Positions 54,942 through 61,981 of a stretch of DNA of 64,000 nucleotides are shown one piece after another. The notes beneath the pieces were generated by a model. It was not told the DNA's origin. It worked only from the letters and a program-made list of their open reading frames with translations, and searched no databases. How positions within the stretch are numbered: position 1 is the stretch's first letter; each line of letters begins with the position of its first letter. Source of the stretch: Ga0077527 sp021300125 (lineage in GTDB: Bacteria; Pseudomonadota; Gammaproteobacteria; Burkholderiales; SG8-41); the NCBI GenBank assembly GCA_046339595.1, contig JBKDUF010000079.1, positions 1 through 64,000 of the forward strand, in the 5' to 3' direction. The position numbers and the translations under genes were made by a program.

Positions 54942-56411
54942 TCATTCTGGGATCTGGCCATGCACCCAGAAACGCGGCAATAACGCAGGGGTGGTTCCGT
55001 GGTGACTGTTTAACTGCCTTGTCATTCTTTGTTCTAAATCCGCAACCTCTGGCAAGCTGCAGGCCATTACGATACAGGCCATGACGAAACTGCATACCGG
55101 CAACTGCCAGCCAGGCGGAGCCACTGCCGGCTCACACATTCTTTGCACTGCACTGCACCAGGCCCAAGCCCAACCCGCCAGTAACGCCAAGAGTGTCTGG
55201 CTTACCGGCATCACCAACAGTCCATCCACCATCGCCTGTGCGGCAGCGCCGGTCAGTGCCGACAGTAATGCAAGCGGAACGAACGGATCCCCACCGGGCC
55301 ATTTTTGAAACTGGCCCTTGACGGTCAGAAAAAAACGCAGACCAGCATGGGCAAAGAATAGGGTTAACAGCAAACCGGCGGCGATACCCCATTCAGCCAT
55401 CCATTGCAATACCGCGTTATGGGGATGCGAGGCCAGCTCGGTCAGCCGGTTGGCGAAATGCATGGGTCCGATCCCGAACCAGGAATGCGCAGCGATCAAT
55501 TCGATTGCAAGTGTCCATAGCACTTCACGTCCACGCAAGGAAACCAATTGGGCCGCATCACGGTGCATCAAAGCGGTGGGGCGTGACAGATATTCCGGGA
55601 CACCCAGAACCAAAACGGCATATAGGATACCCCCGGCCAGCAGCGCCAAAACCTGGATGCGCAACCAAGGGATTGCACGCCCGCGCGCTGCAGCCACCAC
55701 AACGATGGCGCCAATGAACAGTGCAAGCCAGCTGCCGCGTGTACCCGAGGCGATCGCCAGGAACCACCACAACACCGGAGCGACCATCCAGGCTGCCCGT
55801 TGCAGGGTGGAGCGTGACCACCACAATGCTGGCAACACCAGAAAAGGCAGCAGCAGGGTCTGTATGTGACCAAAAAACCGTACGTTCGAGAAGCCCGGAA
55901 AAAGTTCCTGTACTTCGAAAGCCAGGCCATAGCCTGCCCCCACAGTAAACATCAGGCCATAAGCCAGCACCACCTTGAAGCCATAAAGCAAAGCCGCCAG
56001 GTGGAAAACAACCACTGTCATTCGACCTAAGGTAACCGGGGCACGGGCATACTCAATGGCGATCTGAGCGCCCATCATGAGCAAAAGGCAGGTCATCGAC
56101 CATTCCAGCAGAGCCCAGCGCAGCCATGGTGCCAACAGCACTGAAACCAGACCGGCGGCAAGCGCACTGAAGATTGCAGCACGCATGCTGAAGGCGGGGA
56201 TCACCAGCGGGACTGCTGTACCTCCGCGGTCACCTGGGATGGCCAGAATGCTCGCCAGCAACAGGGCGGCCAATTGAAGCAATCGCTGACCGTCATGCCA
56301 ACTGGGCGCCTTGAAGAGATCAATCGTGAGTGCCAGGCCGAGAAAAATCCAGAGAATGACAACGGCTGGAGCCGCTTTCAGCACTGCACGCCGGCAGAAA
56401 TTCTCATCCAT
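54942..56411 (-). CDS. O-antigen ligase-like (Wzy_C) membrane protein, possible pilin O-oligosaccharyltransferase
   Basis: A 489-residue protein with about 12 spans. The Wzy_C domain is in the middle; a large periplasmic loop has SLRGREVLWTLAIELIAAHSWFGIGPMHFANRLTELASHPHNAVLQWMAEWGI, where the paired His (HPHN) and Arg are typical of O-antigen ligases and TfpO/PglL-type pilin glycosyltransferases. Located beside pilA. The start is the ATG at 56409-56411; no ribosome site is clear, and a TTG ten codons upstream is in frame. Confidence 0.8.
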   Translation of the reverse strand: MDENFCRRAVLKAAPAVVILWIFLGLALTIDLFKAPSWHDGQRLLQLAALLLASILAIPGDRGGTAVPLVIPAFSMRAAIFSALAAGLVSVLLAPWLRWALLEWSMTCLLLMMGAQIAIEYARAPVTLGRMTVVVFHLAALLYGFKVVLAYGLMFTVGAGYGLAFEVQELFPGFSNVRFFGHIQTLLLPFLVLPALWWSRSTLQRAAWMVAPVLWWFLAIASGTRGSWLALFIGAIVVVAAARGRAIPWLRIQVLALLAGGILYAVLVLGVPEYLSRPTALMHRDAAQLVSLRGREVLWTLAIELIAAHSWFGIGPMHFANRLTELASHPHNAVLQWMAEWGIAAGLLLTLFFAHAGLRFFLTVKGQFQKWPGGDPFVPLALLSALTGAAAQAMVDGLLVMPVSQTLLALLAGWAWAWCSAVQRMCEPAVAPPGWQLPVCSFVMACIVMACSLPEVADLEQRMTRQLNSHHGTTPALLPRFWVHGQIPE

Positions 56412-57018
56412 GCTGCCGATTGTGCCTGTATCGGAAACCAATGCAAGAACATCGGCGCCAGAGCCATCCCAGGTTTAAACAAAAAGCGGATTTTTCAAGG
56501 GTTGCAAAGTATTCTCCCGATTCTCAGAACCGGGACAGCCAACATCACCTGTTTATCCGAACGGATTCACATCAACCACAGGCACTCCCAGCCACTGCCA
56601 GACATGTGGATGCTTGGTTCTTCGACTGGTGTCTCGACTTCGTTGGCCCAGCATCCCAGAGCAACTGCATCCGGCTGCACTGCATCAGTTTGACCGGGAG
56701 TGCAATGAGGCTGCCCAGACTTTTCGCATGAGGGGAAAAAAACCAGGATCACAAAGGCGCGGCGCCCTGCGCGATTCGCTCATTAAAGCCACCGTATCAG
56801 CTTGTAGTGGATGCGTACGCAATAGTGGATGCGTACGCAATTTTGCAGATTCCGGATTTTCACGCCTTTTTGATGAAGGCATTCCCGCATTTTTTCCCGA
56901 CTGGCTTGCCCAGAACATTCCAAATCGGGGCTTCAGCGTCTTGCTGAATAGTGGGCAGACTGGCGCAACACCGAAAAAAAACCCCGGCAGACCGGGGTTT
57001 TTTCAGTATTGGCAGCTT
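56412..57018. other. 607-bp low-coding intergenic region with an 18-bp tandem repeat
   Basis: No credible gene. GC content is visibly lower than the flanks. TAGTGGATGCGTACGCAA occurs twice in tandem at 56805-56840, each copy containing the palindrome TGCGTACGCA. The right part holds the pilA terminator. The rest is unassigned; it may be a remnant of an accessory segment. Confidence 0.5.
56980..56999. terminator. Bidirectional intrinsic terminator at the 3' end of pilA
   Basis: AACCCCGG (56980-56987), 4-nt loop, CCGGGGTT (56992-56999), with an A run on the left and a T run on the right. It starts 20 bp beyond the pilA stop. Confidence 0.9.
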
Positions 57019-57450
57019 TTAGGTGCCGACACCCGTTTTATTCTTGTTGCAGCCCGAACCAGAATTCAGGAAACTCCAAGTCAACGCGGTGGCTGTCGGC
57101 GTGGGAACCATGGTCACAGTGCAAGCACCGACAGCGGAAGTGCCAACCATGGTGATGCCCGCTGTGCTGTACGACACGGCAGAAAGATTACCGCCTGCCA
57201 CAGGGAAACCCACGCCCGTGACCGAGGTGACATCAGCAGCAGTGCCGCACAGGGATAGGTCTCCGCCCATGTTAATGAGACATTCGCCCACTGCGGTTTT
57301 CCAGGTGGCCACCCGGGCAATATTGTCCTGCCATTTGGCCCGTGTGATGTAGTCCTGGTATTGCGGGATTGCGATCGCCGCCAAGATGCCAATAATCGCG
57401 ACGACGATCATCAGCTCGATCAGCGTGAAACCTTTCTGCAGATTTTTCAT
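57019..57450 (-). CDS. pilA: Type IV pilin
   Basis: A 143-residue major-type pilin. Short positively charged leader MKNLQKG with prepilin peptidase cleavage before Phe, then FTLIELMIVVAIIGILAAIA, with Glu at mature position 5. About 70 residues of variable region follow, then the C-terminal pair of Cys (ACTVTM, GSGCNKN) forming the disulfide-bonded D region, while another Cys pair lies at ECLINMGGDLSLC. AGGAG precedes the ATG at 57448-57450. Sigma-54 promoter upstream and terminator downstream mark a single-gene transcript. Confidence 0.94.
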   Translation of the reverse strand: MKNLQKGFTLIELMIVVAIIGILAAIAIPQYQDYITRAKWQDNIARVATWKTAVGECLINMGGDLSLCGTAADVTSVTGVGFPVAGGNLSAVSYSTAGITMVGTSAVGACTVTMVPTPTATALTWSFLNSGSGCNKNKTGVGT

Positions 57451-57512
57451 GCTTTGACTCCTGAAAGTTGATAACTGAAACATTCGATCAATCTGGCTTG
57501 CGGATTAAGACA

Positions 57513-57528
57513 TGCAATTAGCATGCCA
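57513..57528 (-). promoter_or_regulatory. Sigma-54 promoter of pilA
   Basis: Minus-strand TGGCATGCTAATTGCA: -24 TGGCA and -12 TTGCA with GG and GC at the required spacing; one mismatch to TGGCAC-N5-TTGCA. Predicted start near 57502, a leader of about 52 nt. The rest of the pilA upstream region (57529-57700) holds a TGCCA/TGGCA inverted repeat at 57643-57657. Confidence 0.85.
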
Positions 57529-57700
57529 GAGTTTAAGTCGAATTCCGAGATTGTATTCCTTTTCTGCTGGTTCTTGAAAACTGATTTGATTAACTTAATT
57601 TGCAAATCTTGGCCCTACCCGGCAAATCCAAAGAACAGCTTTTGCCAAAAAATGGCACAGGGTGGCAAAAAAAGGCAGCTCTGAGGCCCTGCCGGTTCAT

Positions 57701-59479
57701 TTACGGCAGGAGGGCTGAAGAACTGAACTGATTTTTCTGTTGAAGCTCATTGTCCAGTTCATTTTGTAACTTCCCGATGACATCCTGCCAACTGCCTGCC
57801 GTTCCCTGACGAAACAGGCGAATCCCGGGGTACCAAGGCAAGGTTTCACCGCCGAGGCCGTAACGCCATTCGGGCGCAAACGGCACCATCACCCAAGCCC
57901 GGCCGCCGAGTGCTCCGGCAAGGTGTATCACAGAAGTACAGACGCTGATGACAAGGTCAAGGCCAGCCACCAAGGCAGCAGTTTCGTCATAATCGCCGTC
58001 AATGGCTTCCGGCCAGTCGGCGACAGCGACATCCTCGCGTTCACGCAACGATTCCAGTTCCTGCTTGCGCTCGCCATACTGCAGGTTGACCCAGCGCACT
58101 CCGGGCGTACGCAGCAATGGCGCCAGCAATTCCAGGGGCAGGGTACGGCGCTGGCGATGGGTGAATGCAGTGCCGCCCCGCCAAGACAGGCCGATCTTGA
58201 GCCCGGGACCAAGGCTGTCGAGTCGGTGCCGCCAGTAGCGGACGCGACCGGGGTCGGCCTTGAGATAACCCTGATGTGCCGGAAACTGCCGCAGCGAGCT
58301 GCGCAGGTATCGAGGCACACTGGCACTGTAGATCCGCACATCCACATCCGTGCGTTCAAAGACGGAAGACTTGACCGCGTCATCAACAATCGGCACGAAT
58401 TCGGCCCCCGGAAAAGACCGCCGGAACAAGGCCACAAGACGGGGCTCGCACTCGATCACGCAATGCTCGGCATCGGCGATCAGTTCGGAATAGCAAGAGG
58501 AATACATGATGTCATCGCCAAGCCCCTGCTCCCGCAAGACATGCAGGGTGCGACCGCGCAGGCTGCTGCCGTTCCAGCGCGGCTCGCACGGCCGGCGTGT
58601 TCCCCGCCGGATTTTGAAACGGTATTCAAACCCGTCCCAGCCGTCGCGGTAACGGCCACGCATCAGGTTCAGCATTCCCAGGTGAAACAACGCGTCAGGA
58701 TAGTTGGGCAGCACCCTCAGGGCGCGACGATAGGCGGCGACAGCCTCCTCTGCTCGGCCTAAACCAAGTAGCGCAGAGCCCAGTGTGACAAAAATTCCCG
58801 GCACGTTGGACTTGAGTGCGATTGCAGCCTGACAGGCCTGCACCGCACCCTCGTGCTCTCCAGTCGCAAAACGGGCATAACCGAGAAAAAAATGCGTCTC
58901 GAAACAGGGCCCTCGCTCCAGCATCGCCCGCTCAGCCACACGCAGGGCTGCCTCGAACTGGCCCAGTTGATCCTGCTTGAGAATCAGTCGCTCGAGAATA
59001 TCAAGCCGCTCGGGTGCGAATTCATGGGCTGCAGCAATATGCTCCAAGGCCTCGGCGTGGCTTGAAACGCCCTCCAGGATATCGGCAAGAAGCAGGCGGT
59101 GCGCGGCTTCGGAGGGCTGCAAATCAACTGCCCGGCGTACGTGAAATTCTGCCTCCTCCACGGAGCCCGATCCCCGCAACAAGCCCGCGAGGGCGGCATG
59201 GGCCTCGGCAAAATCAGGCGCCCCGGCTAGCGCCATCTGTAACAGGGGTTCAGCTTCGCCCTCCCTTCCCAGCTCGATCAGGGCCAGCGCATTGAAGTAA
59301 AGTGCCTGGGGATGACCGGGCAAGGCAGACAGGGTTTCACTGCATAATCGCAGCACTGCGCCGTATTCGTTGCGTCCGAAGGCGTTGATAACCAAGTCTC
59401 GTTGCGTCCAGCCAGCGGTCTTGCCGCCGTCGCGGGTGGATCTGGAGCGGAAAAAAGTGTTTAGCAGATTGAGCAGCAT
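57701..59479 (-). CDS. TPR protein with C-terminal glycosyltransferase-like domain
   Basis: A 592-residue cytoplasmic protein. From about 30 to 290 are seven or so TPR units (ALYFNALALIELGREGEAEPLL, ALFHLGMLNLMRGRYRDGWDGF). The C-terminal part (about 310-570) has LREQGLGDDIMYSSCYSELI, IGLSWRGG and DLVISVCTSVIHLAGALGGRAWVMVPFAPEWRYGLG, the pattern of GT9/GT41-like (OGT-type) proteins whose C-terminus binds nucleotide sugar. Divergently placed near pilA and the O-ligase; a role in pilin glycosylation is inferred. Start ATG 59479 gives a normal TPR start. Confidence 0.82.
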   Translation of the reverse strand: MLLNLLNTFFRSRSTRDGGKTAGWTQRDLVINAFGRNEYGAVLRLCSETLSALPGHPQALYFNALALIELGREGEAEPLLQMALAGAPDFAEAHAALAGLLRGSGSVEEAEFHVRRAVDLQPSEAAHRLLLADILEGVSSHAEALEHIAAAHEFAPERLDILERLILKQDQLGQFEAALRVAERAMLERGPCFETHFFLGYARFATGEHEGAVQACQAAIALKSNVPGIFVTLGSALLGLGRAEEAVAAYRRALRVLPNYPDALFHLGMLNLMRGRYRDGWDGFEYRFKIRRGTRRPCEPRWNGSSLRGRTLHVLREQGLGDDIMYSSCYSELIADAEHCVIECEPRLVALFRRSFPGAEFVPIVDDAVKSSVFERTDVDVRIYSASVPRYLRSSLRQFPAHQGYLKADPGRVRYWRHRLDSLGPGLKIGLSWRGGTAFTHRQRRTLPLELLAPLLRTPGVRWVNLQYGERKQELESLREREDVAVADWPEAIDGDYDETAALVAGLDLVISVCTSVIHLAGALGGRAWVMVPFAPEWRYGLGGETLPWYPGIRLFRQGTAGSWQDVIGKLQNELDNELQQKNQFSSSALLP

Positions 59480-59972
59480 GGATTGAAGGCACTTGAAGCT
59501 TGATCACTTGCAACCAGATCAAACACTCCGGGATTTGGATACGTTAAAGCCCTGTTCAGCCGTGAAAAAAGTATGGCCACGATCGGGCGCTTATGATGGA
59601 TGAACGCCCATCAAATTCAGGGAAATGCTGCCAGTAACCCGTTGAAATCATTGAGGCCATTGGTATAGTACCTCGGGCAGTTGCCGAGCTGGTTCGTTAT
59701 GCAACGACGTTGTCACCGCAGATCCGGCAATGATTCCCGATATTCACCGCAACCTGCCGTCTGCCTTCAGTCCAGACCTCGTCAGCGTATCAGGACTTTC
59801 TTGCAGTTGCACACCCTGGGTGCCCCGCCCCGGCAGCGCTGAATTGTCCCGGCATTCTGGCGACAGCGCGAATTGAGAAACCACTTCACCAGGAGCGATG
59901 GTCTTGGTATTCTGCGGCCGCTCGGGGTCCTGGATATGCGCACCTCGGGATGCAGTCATAGGAGAAGAAGCG
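59480..59972. other. 493-bp intergenic region with a promoter candidate
   Basis: No gene recognised. On the plus strand -35 TTGAAA (59642-59647), 16-bp spacer, -10 TATAGT (59664-59669) could serve the small gene at 59973 with a 300-nt leader. Otherwise nothing supportable. Confidence 0.35.
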
Positions 59973-60293
59973 ATGATTCTATTTGGATCGGCATCGGGAA
60001 AAGACGTGGATAAATTCGCCGGGCAACTGGTGGACGAGGTTTTCAGATTGCGCCCGCCAGAGGACAAGGCTGGCCCCTTGAACCCCGGAGTATCGCTCAA
60101 ATACCTGGAACAACGTGTTGACGCACTGTTCGCCACCGCGACTGCTTTTCGCAAGCAGCACAAACTCGGCATTTACAAGAAAGCCCGCCTTGCAAACAGC
60201 TTCCGCTGGGAAATGAAGGAGCGCGGCTACGAAAACAGCTTCATCGAGATGATCACCGAGAAACTGGTGGTGGCGCTGGCGCGCAAGGACTGA
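59973..60293 (+). CDS. Conserved hypothetical protein, 106 residues
   Basis: A small soluble protein beginning MILFGSASGKDVDKFAGQLVDEVFRLRPPE, then LKYLEQRVDALFATATAFRKQHKLGIYKKARLANSFRWEMKERGYENSF. It is helical and basic; no known domain or catalytic motif. AGGAG is correctly placed before the ATG at 59973, which is preferred over an upstream in-frame ATG at 59898. Convergent with the HD-GYP gene. Function not recognised. Confidence 0.7.
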   Translation: MILFGSASGKDVDKFAGQLVDEVFRLRPPEDKAGPLNPGVSLKYLEQRVDALFATATAFRKQHKLGIYKKARLANSFRWEMKERGYENSFIEMITEKLVVALARKD

Positions 60294-60323
60294 CCCGGCA
60301 AAAAGACAGGCAGCCCCCCCCTT

Positions 60324-60346
60324 TAACTATTTGTTTTAAAATCTAT
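60324..60346 (-). repeat. Degenerate AT-rich interspersed motif, copy f
   Basis: Minus-strand ATAGATTTTAAAACAAATAG followed by TTA. It overlaps the stop codon of the HD-GYP gene. It resembles copy d in AAAACAA and TAGTTA but the 5' half has diverged. Confidence 0.35.
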
Positions 60347-61962
60347 TTTTTGGGCGGCGGCAGGTAACCGGGAATCCGCGTGACATCCACGTCGTCGATC
60401 TGCTCCGGCGCCATGAATTCGCGCGCATAGCGCTCGTAGACCTTTTCCCAGATGAACACGTCGAACAGGTCGGGATCGACGTGGCCGTTCAGCTTGAACT
60501 TGCCGAGGATGGTCAGCGACTCGGTCAGCGTATTGCCTTTCTTGTAAGGCCGGTCCTTGGCGGTGAGCGCCTCGAAGATGTCTGCGATGCCCATGCAGCG
60601 CGCCTGCACCGACATCTGCTCGCGGGTGAGCCCGCGCGGATAACCCTTGCCATCCATGCGCTCATGGTGGCCGCCGGCATACTCCGGAACCCTGCGCAGG
60701 TGCTTGGGCCAGGGCAAGGCCTCGAGCATCTGGATCGTCACGTCGATATGGTGGTTGATGATCTGGCGTTCCGCAACAGTCAGCGTGCCGGCGCGGATGG
60801 TCAGGTTTTCGAGCTCGTCGGCGTCAAGGAAATCGCGCATCTGGCCGTCGGGGCCGCGCCAGCGGTAGCGTATTGCGATCTCCCGCACGCGGGCCATGTC
60901 GGCCTCTCCCATCGCTTCACCGCCGACGTTGGTTTTGCGCAGGAATTCGCGGTCGGCGTCGATGGTCCGCAGCAGCGATGCGATGGAAGCAGCATCGCGG
61001 CCGGCACGCAGGGCCTCGAGTTCGGCATCGCGCTTGACCACCTCAAAGCGGGTATCGATGAGGTCGATGCGGTCAAAGATGGTCTGCAGCTTGGTTGCCT
61101 TGTCGACGATATGCACCGGCGTCGTGACCTTGCCGCAGTCATGCAACAGGCCCGCGATTCGCAGCTCGTAGCGATCACGGTCGGTCATGCTGAAATCGCG
61201 CAATGGTCCGATCCGGCAGTTGTTGACCGCTTCGGCCAGCATCATGGTCAGCGTGGGCACCCGTTCACAGTGCCCCCCGGTGTACGGCGACTTGTCGTCA
61301 ATCGCCGCGTTGATCATCTTGATGAAGGACTCGAACAGGGTCTCGAGGTGATTGATCAGCAGCCGGTTGGTCAGCGCGATGGCCGCCTGCGAGGCCAGCG
61401 ACTCGGCGAGCTGCTGGTCTTCCTCGGAGAATGCCGTGACCTTGCCGGTCACTCGATCCTTGGCGTTGATCAGCTGCAGCACGCCGATGATCTCCTCCTC
61501 GTGGTTCTTCATCGGAACGGTGAGGAAGGAGGTCGAGCGGTAGCCGGTCTTCTGGTCGAATTTCTTGGTTCCTGAAAAGTCGAAGCCGGCTTCGCTGTAG
61601 GCATCAGCGACGTTGACCGAGCAGTCGTGATGCACGGCATAGGCCGCGACCATGCTGTGTACCGGCCGGCCGTCGGGCTCATGGAGATTGACCGGGTAGA
61701 ACGGAATCTCGTTGCCGCTGGTGCCGCCCATGGCAATGCCGAGCGAATCGTTGCGCATGATTTCGAAGCGCAGTGTCTGATCCTCGGTCATCCGGTAAAG
61801 GGTGCCGCCGTCGGCATTGGTGATGGTCTTGGCCGCCACCAGGATCGCCTCCAGCAGGCGGGTGATGTCGCGCTCGCGGGACAGCGCCACACCAATGCGC
61901 AGCAGCTCGGCCAGCCGGTGCGGCAGATCGCCCTGGGCCGGTGACACGCGCATCTGGTTCAT
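60343..61962 (-). CDS. GAF plus HD-GYP phosphodiesterase, with a long insertion
   Basis: A 539-residue protein. GAF domain about residues 30-200. HD-GYP domain starts near residue 215: His231 in GGHCERVP, HD at 274-275 (LLHDCGKV), the GYP motif GKGYPRGL at about 438-445, and downstream IADIFEALTAKDRPYKK. Between HD (274) and the next conserved His (about 404) there are roughly 130 residues instead of about 30, so about 100 residues are inserted. HD-GYP proteins hydrolyse cyclic di-GMP; all metal/catalytic motifs remain. GAF ligand unknown. Ends 19 bp before the GspE gene begins to read, same strand. Confidence 0.87.
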   Translation of the reverse strand: MNQMRVSPAQGDLPHRLAELLRIGVALSRERDITRLLEAILVAAKTITNADGGTLYRMTEDQTLRFEIMRNDSLGIAMGGTSGNEIPFYPVNLHEPDGRPVHSMVAAYAVHHDCSVNVADAYSEAGFDFSGTKKFDQKTGYRSTSFLTVPMKNHEEEIIGVLQLINAKDRVTGKVTAFSEEDQQLAESLASQAAIALTNRLLINHLETLFESFIKMINAAIDDKSPYTGGHCERVPTLTMMLAEAVNNCRIGPLRDFSMTDRDRYELRIAGLLHDCGKVTTPVHIVDKATKLQTIFDRIDLIDTRFEVVKRDAELEALRAGRDAASIASLLRTIDADREFLRKTNVGGEAMGEADMARVREIAIRYRWRGPDGQMRDFLDADELENLTIRAGTLTVAERQIINHHIDVTIQMLEALPWPKHLRRVPEYAGGHHERMDGKGYPRGLTREQMSVQARCMGIADIFEALTAKDRPYKKGNTLTESLTILGKFKLNGHVDPDLFDVFIWEKVYERYAREFMAPEQIDDVDVTRIPGYLPPPKK

Positions 61963-61981
61963 GGTCTGCAGTGGTCAGCGC

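Noticed and set aside
56614..57018. Plus-strand frame upstream of and into pilA antisense
   Set aside because: Passes through the pilA terminator and has no family match or ribosome site; treated as non-coding.
57653..57667. Plus-strand TGGCACAGGGTGGCA as a sigma-54 promoter
   Set aside because: The GG to GC spacing is one base short, the -12 sequence does not fit, and it points away from pilA.
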